DNA of 6,565 nt from Chloroflexota bacterium (lineage in GTDB: Bacteria; Chloroflexota; Limnocylindria; Limnocylindrales; CSP1-4): NCBI GenBank assembly GCA_021812735.1, contig JAKAMV010000597.1:1-6565 (forward strand). Direction: 5' to 3'. Below the pieces are notes generated by a model. The model was given only the letters and a program-made list of their open reading frames with translations. It was not told the DNA's origin and did no database searches. The position numbers were made by a program, and so were the translations under genes. Below, in pieces: positions 1-6,094 of this stretch (positions are counted from its first letter, which is position 1; each line of letters starts with the position of its first letter).

Positions 1-51
1 CGGCCCCGGCACGCCGAACCGACGCCCCGCCCGCGGCTTGCACCCAGCGTT

Positions 52-181
52 TCAACGGTGCGCTCCGCGTACACGCGCGCCGCTGGGCGAAGCGATTGGG
101 TGCTGGAGGCCCAGGAATGGATCGGGCGAGCGCATAAACGGCTCGGCGGGAGACTGGATCGTGCGTTGGGCGCACCGTTGA
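52..181. repeat. 12-bp perfect inverted repeat, 106-bp spacing
   Basis: TCAACGGTGCGC at 52-63 is the exact reverse complement of GCGCACCGTTGA at 170-181. G-U wobble at both ends and one further G-C pair inside would extend a folded RNA slightly. The right arm overlaps a second hairpin, GTGCG-TTGGG-CGCAC at 161-175, so the two structures cannot form together. The arms could be a protein binding pair, part of a structured RNA, or the remnant ends of a small element. GC-rich DNA gives such matches by chance across a window of this size, so the support is that both arms fall inside the same short non-coding gap. Confidence 0.4.
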
Positions 182-244
182 GTCGCCCGGCGCAAGGCAA
201 GGCAGCCCGCCCCAGGCGGTGGGCCGCTCGGTGCTCCGCCCGAC

Positions 245-281
245 CTGAGACGTGGGCGACCAGCGCCCGCCGTGGGCTCAG
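245..281 (-). terminator. Possible weak terminator stem-loop after the oxidoreductase gene
   Basis: CTGAG at 245-249 pairs with CTCAG at 277-281. Inside this, GGGCG at 254-258 pairs with CGCCC at 264-268 around a five-base loop. The structure starts about ten bases past the TGA stop of the oxidoreductase gene, where a terminator would be expected. There is no T-run on the transcript side, and the two stems are separated by unpaired bases, so a classical intrinsic terminator is not shown. It may simply be chance GC pairing. Confidence 0.2.
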
Positions 282-291
282 CCGGGAGGAA

Positions 292-1239
292 TCACTCGCC
301 CAGCAGCGGCTCCGCCACCTCGTCGGCCAGGGCGGTCATCCCGTCCGGGGCGATCGCTGCCGGGAGGCCCAGGATGACGTGGGTCGCGCCTGCGGCCACG
401 AACCGGCGGGCGGTGGCCAGCGCCGCCCGCCGGTCGGCGGGCGTCGTGCCGCAGGACAGCTGGGCCGCGAAGGAGAACCTCGACGGGTCGCGTCCCGCAG
501 CCTCAAGCGCGCGCAGGATGTCTGACCGTGCCGCGGAGAAGAACTCGACATCCCCGGGCCGGTTGCCGGGCATCGGCCAGCCCGAGGCGTGCTGCGCGAG
601 AAGCCGGAGACCGCGCGCCTTCGTGGCCCCGACCCAGAGGAGCGGTCCGCCTGGGCGCACGGTCGGCGGCTCGTTGGTGGCGCCGTGAAGGGGGTAGAAG
701 GGGTCGTCGAGGGTCACGCCCGGGCGCTGCCGCGCCTCGTCGCTGAACAGGGCGCGCAGGACGCGGAGCGTGCTCTCGAACCGGTCGAATCGCTCACGAA
801 GCTCCGGCAGCGGAATGCCGAACGCGTCGTGCTCGCCCTCGTGCCAGCCGGCGCCCACGCCCAGGATGAACCGCCCGCCGGTGACGTTGTCGAGCACGGT
901 CGCCGCCTTGGCCAGGACGGACGGGTGGCGGAACGTGGCCGACGCCACGGCGATCCCAACCCACTTGCCCGACACCCGGCGCGACAGGGCCCCCGCGAGC
1001 GACATCGCCTCGAAGGCGGGCCCGTTGCGCTCGCGCGAGGCGTCCGAGAGGTGGTCCGACAGCCAGCATGCCGCAACCGCGTGCTCCTCACCGGCGGCGG
1101 CCCACGTCTCGTCGAACCGGCGCCAGTCCATGTCGGTCTGCTCAGTCGCAGAGAGGCGGACCCCGACCAGGCCCGGACGCGCGGGCAGCGGCGAACTGCT
1201 GGGCCGGGGCGCGAGCCCGGGCGTCGGGTGCGATGGCAT
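292..1239 (-). CDS. LLM-class (F420-dependent type) oxidoreductase
   Basis: This 315-residue protein looks like a luciferase-like monooxygenase family member of the kind usually annotated as F420-dependent. Such enzymes are cytosolic TIM barrels that use reduced F420 or FMN; the substrate cannot be read from the sequence. The family signature is clear at residues 99-145: ASATFRHPSVLAKA, then LDNVTGGRFILGVGAGW and the following acidic HEGEHDAFGI segment. LWVGATKARGLRLLA (201-215) and the GWPMPG loop (220-225) are also typical. Length is normal for the family. The ATG is fixed by an excellent Shine-Dalgarno sequence five bases upstream; it adds about 24 Pro/Ser-rich residues before the first strand (GVRLS, 26-30), which is unusual. 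The gene follows ilvD after 70 bp and may be its transcriptional tail. F420 rather than FMN use is inferred from family resemblance only. Confidence 0.88.
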   Translation of the reverse strand: MPSHPTPGLAPRPSSSPLPARPGLVGVRLSATEQTDMDWRRFDETWAAAGEEHAVAACWLSDHLSDASRERNGPAFEAMSLAGALSRRVSGKWVGIAVASATFRHPSVLAKAATVLDNVTGGRFILGVGAGWHEGEHDAFGIPLPELRERFDRFESTLRVLRALFSDEARQRPGVTLDDPFYPLHGATNEPPTVRPGGPLLWVGATKARGLRLLAQHASGWPMPGNRPGDVEFFSAARSDILRALEAAGRDPSRFSFAAQLSCGTTPADRRAALATARRFVAAGATHVILGLPAAIAPDGMTALADEVAEPLLGE

Positions 1240-1243
1240 CTCG

Positions 1244-1251
1244 ACCTCCTT
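1244..1251 (-). promoter_or_regulatory. Strong Shine-Dalgarno site of the oxidoreductase gene
   Basis: The minus strand reads AAGGAGGT followed by CGAG and the ATG at 1239. This is a full match to the anti-Shine-Dalgarno core, with five bases between AGGAGG and the start codon. It is the best ribosome binding site in the window and decides the start. It suggests efficient translation independent of coupling to ilvD. Confidence 0.85.
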
Positions 1252-1309
1252 CCACCCTGCCGCGGGCGGGTCGGTTCGGGCGTGGTCCTCGGGCGATCCG
1301 CTGCCAGCG

Positions 1310-3058
1310 CTAGCCCTGTATCCGCGCGTCCAGCGCCCGCTTGAGCGCGGCCCCGTTGGTCACCGCCCCCTCGGACGCGGACGACACCAGGGCCGCGTAC
1401 TTGGCGAACGCGCCGGTGGTGTAGCGGGGGGCGGGCGGCATCCAGCGGGCGCGCCGCTCGGCGAGCACCGCGTCCGCGACCTCGAGATTGAGCTCCTTGC
1501 GGTCGACGTCGACGCTGATGATGTCGCCGTCCTCGACCAGCGCGATCGGGCCGCCGACTGCGGCCTCGGGGGCCACGTGGCCGATCATCAGCCCGTGCGT
1601 GCCGCCGGAGAACCGGCCATCGGTGAGCAGCAGGATGTCGCCGCCCATGCCCTGGCCCTGGATCGCCGCAGTGACCGAGAGCATTTCCTGCATGCCCGGC
1701 CCGCCCACCGGGCCCTCGTAGCGGATGACCACCACGTCGCCTTTGGCGATCGTGCGGTCGCGGACGGCGGCGTAGCAGTCGTTCTCGCTGTCGAACACGC
1801 GGGCCGGACCTCGGTGCGTCGTTCGCTCGTGGCCGGCCAGCTTCACGACGCAGCCCTCGGGCGCGAGGGACCCCTTGAGGATGGTGAGGCCGCCGAACGG
1901 CTTGATGGGCGTCTCGATGGGCTTGACCACCGGCTGGCCCTCGGTCGGCACCGCCTCCTGGGCAATCCTGGCGATCGTCCGGCCGTCCACCGTCTTCTCC
2001 CCGCCGTGGAGCAGGTCCTTCTTGAGCAGCTCCTTCATCACGATGCCGAGCCCGCCCGCCTGGTACATGTCCGCCGCGAGGTAGCGGCCGCCGGGCCGCA
2101 TGTCCGCGATGAGCGGCGTGCGGTCGGCGACGGCCGCGAACTCGTCCAGCGTCAGCTCGAGCCCGTACTCGGCGGCGATGGCCGGCAGGTGCAGGACCGC
2201 GTTCGTCGAGCCGCCGGTCGCCGCCACGGCTGCGACCGCGTTCTCGAGCGAGCGCCGGGTCACGATGGACGAGGGGCGGATGTCGTGGTGGACGAGCGTC
2301 ATCACGAGCTCGCCGCAGCGGCGCGCGGCCTCGTCCTTCGTGGGATCCTCCGCCGGGATCCCGTTGAGGCCGGCCGGGGAGAGGCCCAGGAATTCGAGGA
2401 CCATCGCCATGGTGTTGGCCGTGAACTGGCCGCCGCAGGCGCCCGCGCCCGGGCAGGCGCCGTTCTCGGCCTCGTACAGATCCTCGAGCGTGATGGTGCC
2501 CGCGCGGTACGCGCCGATCGCCTCGAACACGGTCACCACGTCGGCGGGCTTGCCCTTGTAGGTCCCCGGCAGGATGGTGCCGTTGTAGAGGACGAGCCCC
2601 GGGATGTCGAGGCGGCCCAGCGCCATCGCGCCGGCAGGGATCGTCTTGTCGCAGCCCACCAGGATGACGAGCCCGTCGAACAGGTGGCCGCGCGCGACGA
2701 GCTCGATCGAGTCGGCGATCACCTCGCGGCTGATGAGCGAGGCCTTCATGCCCTCGGTGCCCATCGACACGCCGTCGCTGATCGAGATCGTGTTGAACTC
2801 CATCGGCGTGCCGCCCGCCGCCCGGATGCCCTGCTTGACGAACTCGGCAAGCCGTCGCTGGTTGATGTTGCAGGGCATCGTCTCGATCCAGGTCGTGGCG
2901 ACGCCGATGATCGGCTGGGCGAGGTCGTCATCGCTGAAACCCACGGCCTTGAGCATCGCCCGCGCCGCCGCGCGGTCGGGTCCGTCGGTCAGCGCGTGGC
3001 TGTGGCGCTTGCCGGGGTCGACGGGGCGGTCGTACGGGAGCGTGCGGTCAGCGGCCAT
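1310..3058 (-). CDS. ilvD: Dihydroxy-acid dehydratase
   Basis: IlvD (582 residues) dehydrates 2,3-dihydroxy-3-methylbutanoate and 2,3-dihydroxy-3-methylpentanoate to the 2-oxo acids that give valine and isoleucine; the valine branch also feeds leucine and pantothenate. It acts in the cytosol with an iron-sulfur cluster and Mg2+. Three cluster cysteines are visible in family context: C63 (TMPCNIN), C136 ([10 protein letters not shown], with K138, the metal-binding carbamylated lysine of the family) and C208 ([14 protein letters not shown]). The second family signature, [11 protein letters not shown], is at 479-489, with the likely catalytic serine S484; PGMQEM is at 454-459. Length matches the shorter Mycobacterium/plant class that carries [2Fe-2S]; the cluster type is inferred. 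The reading frame continues upstream into the DUF885 gene, but the ATG at 3058 gives a standard N-terminus and has GAGGAAG just upstream. No other ilv or leu gene lies in the window. Confidence 0.97.
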   Translation of the reverse strand: MAADRTLPYDRPVDPGKRHSHALTDGPDRAAARAMLKAVGFSDDDLAQPIIGVATTWIETMPCNINQRRLAEFVKQGIRAAGGTPMEFNTISISDGVSMGTEGMKASLISREVIADSIELVARGHLFDGLVILVGCDKTIPAGAMALGRLDIPGLVLYNGTILPGTYKGKPADVVTVFEAIGAYRAGTITLEDLYEAENGACPGAGACGGQFTANTMAMVLEFLGLSPAGLNGIPAEDPTKDEAARRCGELVMTLVHHDIRPSSIVTRRSLENAVAAVAATGGSTNAVLHLPAIAAEYGLELTLDEFAAVADRTPLIADMRPGGRYLAADMYQAGGLGIVMKELLKKDLLHGGEKTVDGRTIARIAQEAVPTEGQPVVKPIETPIKPFGGLTILKGSLAPEGCVVKLAGHERTTHRGPARVFDSENDCYAAVRDRTIAKGDVVVIRYEGPVGGPGMQEMLSVTAAIQGQGMGGDILLLTDGRFSGGTHGLMIGHVAPEAAVGGPIALVEDGDIISVDVDRKELNLEVADAVLAERRARWMPPAPRYTTGAFAKYAALVSSASEGAVTNGAALKRALDARIQG

Positions 3059-3060
3059 GA

Positions 3061-3067
3061 CTTCCTC
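3061..3067 (-). promoter_or_regulatory. Shine-Dalgarno site of ilvD
   Basis: The minus strand reads GAGGAAG then TC and the ATG at 3058, placing the AGGA core four bases from the start codon. This is slightly close but acceptable. It supports the internal ATG over the much longer upstream-open frame, whose extra 134 residues would overlap the DUF885 coding region. Confidence 0.7.
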
Positions 3068-3099
3068 GGGGCGTGCCTGCGGCGGGGTCTGCGCCCTCA

Positions 3100-3105
3100 A
3101 GTATG
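3100..3105 (-). promoter_or_regulatory. Possible -10 element (CATACT) before ilvD
   Basis: CATACT on the minus strand matches four of six bases of the TATAAT consensus, including the key A2 and T6. It sits in the 61-bp gap between the DUF885 stop codon and ilvD. A start point about seven bases downstream would leave a leader of roughly 35 nt containing the Shine-Dalgarno site. I see no good -35 hexamer at the usual spacing, so the case rests on position and on the identical hexamer before the MarP-like gene. Confidence 0.25.
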
Positions 3106-3106
3106 C

Positions 3107-3119
3107 CCCGCGCGGCGGG
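3107..3119 (-). other. Short GC hairpin directly after the DUF885 stop codon
   Basis: On the transcript, CCCGC and GCGGG flank a three-base CGC loop, beginning immediately after the TGA. It is followed by GCATACTT rather than a run of U. It could stabilise the 3' end or slow ribosomes and polymerase between the DUF885 gene and ilvD, but it does not meet the pattern of an intrinsic terminator. A five-pair GC stem is easily found by chance in this DNA. Confidence 0.2.
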
Positions 3120-4868
3120 TCAGGAACCGCGGGGCTGCGCCGCGACCCATGCGTCCATGATCTGGACCATCGTGGTGAGCGGCACCGCACCGGAGCCCAG
3201 CAGCGCGTCGTGGAACGCGCGGATGTCGAACCGCGAACCCAGCCGGCGCTTCGCCGACGCCCTGACCCGGAGCATCTCCAGCTGGCCTGCCTTGTAGGCC
3301 AGCGCCTGCGCCGGCATGCCGATGTACCGGTCGATCTCGTTGGCGATGTTGTTGGCCGCGAGCGCGGTGTGCTCGGCCATGAAGGCGAGGGCCCGATCGC
3401 GCGTCCAGCCCAGGGCGTGCATGCCCGTGTCCACCACGAGCCGCGACGCCCGCCAGGCATCGAACGAGAGCATGCCGAGACGCGACAGGTCGCTCGAGTA
3501 GAGGTCCATCTCGTCGGCCAGCCGCTCGGTGTACAGCCCCCAGCCCTCCACGAACGCGGTCACGCCCATGTGCCGACGGAACTCGGGGATGCCCTCGAGT
3601 TCCTGCTGGATCGCGATCTGGAGGTGGTGGCCCGGCACCGCCTCGTGGTAGGCGAGCACCTCGGCCTCGTACCGGCGCCGAGTCTCCGGGTGGGCCAGGT
3701 TGAGGTAGAACTGCCCCGGCCGAGAGCCGTCCGCGGCGGGCTCGCGGTAGTACGCGACCGTTCCGTGCTCCTCCTCGTGCGGGCCCATGGCGACCACCTC
3801 GCACGGCGCCTTGGGCAGCCGGCCGAAGAACCGGGGCACCGCTGCGTTCGCACGGGCGAGCGCCTCGACCCCGCTGGCGAGAACCGCCTCGCGGGTGGCG
3901 AAGCCGAGCGACGGGTCGGAGCGCAGCCGGTTGATCGCGTCGGCGAGGCTGCGGGTGCCCAGGACGTGGCCCGCCAGCGCCTCGAGCTCCGCGTCGATGC
4001 GCGCGATCTCGTCGAGGCCCAGCTGGTGGAAGGCCTCGGGGGCGAGGTCGAGCGAGGTGTGGAAGCGCGCCAGCCGGCGGTAGCCGTCGAGGCCGCCGGG
4101 CACGTGGCCCATGCCGGGCGCAGTGGCAGGCCGCGCGACGGGGCGGATCTCGTCGGCGAGGAGCGAGCGGAGCCGTGCGAACGCGGGTCGGACCTCGGCC
4201 CCGGTGACGGACTCCAGGGTGGCCGCGAACCGATCGCGCTCCGCGTCGGAGAACGCCGGACCGGCCGCCGCGGCCGCCGCGAGCGGCGTCCGGACCAGCG
4301 GCCAGCGCCCCACCGGCTCAGCGAGCAGGCCGTCGAGCAGGGCGATGTTCCGGTCGACGGTCGGCATCGCCGCCACGCGCCCGTCCGCCAGGGCCGCCCG
4401 CAGGGTCGCCGCGTGTGCATCCACGAAGCGGGCCAGCGCGCGCCACCGCGCGAGCAGCGCGTCCCCCGCGGCGGGCCCGTCGACGGGCTGGAAGTCGGGG
4501 ATCACCAGCAGGCCGGCGGGCACGCCCTCGAGCGAGTCCACGTTCCAGTCGCGGAGCCCCGACCCGAGGTCCGCGATGTCCGCCTCGACGCCGGCACGGA
4601 GCGTGGACAGCGTCAGGCGGTCCGCATTCGAGAGCCGTTCGCCCGGTTCGATCGCATCGATGTCGGCAAGCAGTGCGGCCATTCGGCGGCGCTGGGCTGC
4701 GGCTGCCTCAGGCGTCGGGTCTGGCATCCGGTCGTCGAAGCGGCGGTCGCCGATGGCGGTGGCCATGATCGGCTGGAACGCGATCGCGGCCTCCCAGTAC
4801 GCGCCGGCCAGCTGGGCGAGGCGGGGATCGAGCGCGCCTGCCTGGCCAGGCTGGTCGATCGTCGTCAT
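3120..4868 (-). CDS. DUF885-family putative zinc metallopeptidase
   Basis: This 582-residue protein belongs by its C-terminal motifs to the DUF885 family, largely uncharacterised bacterial proteins regarded as zinc metallopeptidases or carboxypeptidases. The probable metal site is [10 protein letters not shown] at 408-417, with EGWGLYTE at 441-448 supplying a further acidic ligand (E441) on a following helix, as in gluzincin-like proteases. FYLNL (387-391) upstream and the YKAGQLE segment (525-531) are also typical of the family. The histidine spacing is H-E-x-x-P-G-H-H, not classical HExxH. No signal peptide or membrane segment is visible, so it is probably cytosolic. The ATG at 4868 is chosen because AGGAG lies seven bases upstream; a start 25 codons earlier would overlap the protease gene with an Arg/Ser-rich, non-family N-terminus. 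The gene is only 16 bp behind the MarP-like gene, so co-transcription is likely. Substrate unknown. Confidence 0.9.
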   Translation of the reverse strand: MTTIDQPGQAGALDPRLAQLAGAYWEAAIAFQPIMATAIGDRRFDDRMPDPTPEAAAAQRRRMAALLADIDAIEPGERLSNADRLTLSTLRAGVEADIADLGSGLRDWNVDSLEGVPAGLLVIPDFQPVDGPAAGDALLARWRALARFVDAHAATLRAALADGRVAAMPTVDRNIALLDGLLAEPVGRWPLVRTPLAAAAAAGPAFSDAERDRFAATLESVTGAEVRPAFARLRSLLADEIRPVARPATAPGMGHVPGGLDGYRRLARFHTSLDLAPEAFHQLGLDEIARIDAELEALAGHVLGTRSLADAINRLRSDPSLGFATREAVLASGVEALARANAAVPRFFGRLPKAPCEVVAMGPHEEEHGTVAYYREPAADGSRPGQFYLNLAHPETRRRYEAEVLAYHEAVPGHHLQIAIQQELEGIPEFRRHMGVTAFVEGWGLYTERLADEMDLYSSDLSRLGMLSFDAWRASRLVVDTGMHALGWTRDRALAFMAEHTALAANNIANEIDRYIGMPAQALAYKAGQLEMLRVRASAKRRLGSRFDIRAFHDALLGSGAVPLTTMVQIMDAWVAAQPRGS

Positions 4869-4875
4869 CGGGGTG

Positions 4876-4880
4876 CTCCT
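4876..4880 (-). promoter_or_regulatory. Shine-Dalgarno site of the DUF885 gene
   Basis: AGGAG on the minus strand lies seven bases before the ATG at 4868 and falls in the 16-bp gap after the TAG stop of the MarP-like gene. The spacing is ideal and fixes the start. The closeness to the upstream stop codon would also allow translational coupling. Confidence 0.8.
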
Positions 4881-4884
4881 GCGG

Positions 4885-6060
4885 CTAGTGGATGCACGGG
4901 CCGACGTCGACCGGGCTCGTCCGGCCGATCGCCGGCTGCACATCCGTGGCCACCGCGGTGGGAGTCAGCGCATACCCGACCGACGCCACCTCTCGTGACT
5001 CGGCGAAGACGAGCCCGCCGATCGTCCCGTCGGGCAGGATCAACGGCCCGCCGGAGTCGCCGGGCTGGATCGCGGCGCGCAGCTCGATGATGGTCCGGTC
5101 GATGACGGCCCGGTTGTAGATGTCGCGCCCGGTGGCCGGGTAGGAGCCCGCCACGCCGGCCGGGATCACCACCATCGGACCGCCGCCCGGGTAGCCGATC
5201 GCCGCGCCCACGACGCCTCGGTCGGGTGTCGCGGCGGCGAACCGCAGCACCGTGCCCTTGAACCCGGGCGCGTAGAGCACGGCGACGTCAAGCTCGGGGT
5301 CGAAGGCGACCGCCTTGGCGGCCACCTCCTCCGAACCCAGCTCGACGTTGATGGACTCGGCGCCCGCGACCACGTGCGCGTTGGTGACCAGGTAGTTGGG
5401 CGCGATCAGCTCGGCCGTGCCGGTGACCTGGGTGGTACAGGCGAGCGTGACCACGCGCGCGGTTCCGCCGGTCGCCGCGGCCGCGATCCGGCGGGCCTCC
5501 GCGGATCCGGGGAGGTCGACGGGGGCGAGCGGCGCAGGCTCGAGGCCGACGAAGACCGACGGCAGCCCGGACGCGTCGAGCGCGCCAGCAATCTGGCCGA
5601 CGACCTTGGTGGGGGGCGGCAGGTAGGCGTCGATGACCTGCATCGAGAAGGACTCGGACGCGGTGCGGCCCACCGTCGGCAGCGGGCCGACGGCGAGCAG
5701 ACCGCCCGCGAGCCAGATGATCAGGATCGCCTGCGCCGCACCGAGGGCCGCGCCCGCCACGCGGTCCACGCCGGACAGGACACCCTGGCCGAGGCGGTCG
5801 CCGACCGCACGGCCGATGCCGGACCCGACGGCCTCGCCGATCAGGACCGCGGCGATGATGGCGCCCAGCACGACCAGGACCCGCGGGACCGGTTGCAGCC
5901 CGGCTGTCTCGCTGACCAGCCACGGCGCCAGGTTGAGGCTGAGCAGGAGCCCGCCCACCGCGCCAGCGATGCCGCCGACCTGCGGCAGGGCCCCGGTGCG
6001 CGTGCCGGCGATCACGGCCGCCACGACGATGACGGCGGCCAGGAGGTCGAACAGGTTCAC
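4885..6060 (-). CDS. MarP-like membrane serine protease (CvpA domain + trypsin-like domain)
   Basis: This 391-residue protein has the architecture of mycobacterial MarP (Rv3671c), a membrane-anchored periplasmic protease needed for acid and oxidative stress resistance. Four hydrophobic helices are visible at about 4-20, 24-46, 59-80 and 101-123, forming a CvpA-like membrane part. After a Pro-rich linker comes a chymotrypsin-fold domain with an intact triad: H229 (TNAHVVAG), D258 (DPELDVAVL) and S336 (PGDSGGPL). C208 lies at the domain start and C389 two residues before the end; they match in place the MarP C214-C395 disulfide, and H-to-D spacing (29) equals that recalled for MarP. The start is GTG with no Shine-Dalgarno sequence, but MNLFDLLAAV is the expected CvpA-type N-terminus and no ATG, GTG or TTG lies between it and the in-frame stop at 6109-6111. 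It follows the secreted-protein gene after 34 bp. Substrate unknown; cell-wall enzymes are the precedent. Confidence 0.92.
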   Translation of the reverse strand: MNLFDLLAAVIVVAAVIAGTRTGALPQVGGIAGAVGGLLLSLNLAPWLVSETAGLQPVPRVLVVLGAIIAAVLIGEAVGSGIGRAVGDRLGQGVLSGVDRVAGAALGAAQAILIIWLAGGLLAVGPLPTVGRTASESFSMQVIDAYLPPPTKVVGQIAGALDASGLPSVFVGLEPAPLAPVDLPGSAEARRIAAAATGGTARVVTLACTTQVTGTAELIAPNYLVTNAHVVAGAESINVELGSEEVAAKAVAFDPELDVAVLYAPGFKGTVLRFAAATPDRGVVGAAIGYPGGGPMVVIPAGVAGSYPATGRDIYNRAVIDRTIIELRAAIQPGDSGGPLILPDGTIGGLVFAESREVASVGYALTPTAVATDVQPAIGRTSPVDVGPCIH

Positions 6061-6066
6061 CGGGCG

Positions 6067-6072
6067 AGTATG
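6067..6072 (-). promoter_or_regulatory. Possible -10 element (CATACT) for leaderless start of the MarP-like gene
   Basis: CATACT on the minus strand ends six bases before the GTG start codon at 6060. If it works as a -10 hexamer, transcription would start at or next to the GTG, giving a leaderless mRNA and explaining why no Shine-Dalgarno sequence is present. It matches TATAAT at four of six positions, with A2 and T6 intact. The upstream gene ends only 34 bp away, so any -35 contact would lie near or inside its 3' end. Read-through from upstream remains an equally simple explanation. Confidence 0.3.
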
Positions 6073-6094
6073 GGCGAGGATGCGGGGACGTGCC

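Larger units (their letters stand above)
1..291. other. Non-coding stretch downstream of the oxidoreductase gene
   Basis: I see no supportable gene here. A plus-strand reading frame opens at the GTG at position 58, but it runs more than 230 bp antisense into the oxidoreductase gene. Its product is Arg/Ala-rich with no recognisable domain, which is typical of chance open frames in GC-rich DNA. No tRNA-like T-loop (GTTCGA type) or rRNA segment is visible. The stretch contains a perfect 12-bp inverted repeat (52-63 with 170-181), a small hairpin at 161-175 and a weak stem-loop at 245-281 just past the oxidoreductase stop codon. It is probably a spacer with a termination or regulatory role, but this is inference. 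Confidence 0.6.

Noticed and set aside
58..525. A 155-codon plus-strand frame at the left end
   Set aside because: It overlaps the oxidoreductase gene antisense for more than half its length, starts with GTG inside the inverted repeat arm, has no ribosome binding site that I can see, and has a low-complexity composition.
1240..1309. Possible terminator or promoter in the gap between ilvD and the oxidoreductase gene
   Set aside because: Only a four-pair stem near 1299-1309 and no T-run or convincing -10/-35 pair can be seen; beyond the Shine-Dalgarno site I see nothing to annotate.
770..3160. A 796-codon plus-strand open frame opposite ilvD
   Set aside because: It is codon-aligned with the ilvD frame, so each codon is the reverse complement of a sense codon. 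It stays open because ilvD does not use TTA, CTA or TCA codons, as expected at high GC. The product is rich in Arg, Ala, Asp and His with no domain, and ilvD is certain.
3059..3460. Upstream extension of ilvD by 134 codons
   Set aside because: The extra residues are read out of frame through the DUF885 coding region, are Arg/Ser/Trp-rich, and do not match the standard IlvD N-terminus. The internal ATG has a ribosome binding site.
1310..4868. ilvD and the DUF885 protein both have exactly 582 codons
   Set aside because: The sequences and folds are unrelated, so the equal length is a coincidence and not a duplication.
4869..4943. Upstream extension of the DUF885 gene by 25 codons
   Set aside because: It overlaps the end of the MarP-like gene and encodes an Arg/Ser-rich tail, whereas the ATG at 4868 has AGGAG at ideal spacing.
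2604..5090. An 828-codon plus-strand open frame opposite the DUF885 gene
   Set aside because: It is codon-aligned with the DUF885 frame and open for the same compositional reason. It also overlaps parts of two other well-supported genes and shows no recognisable motif.
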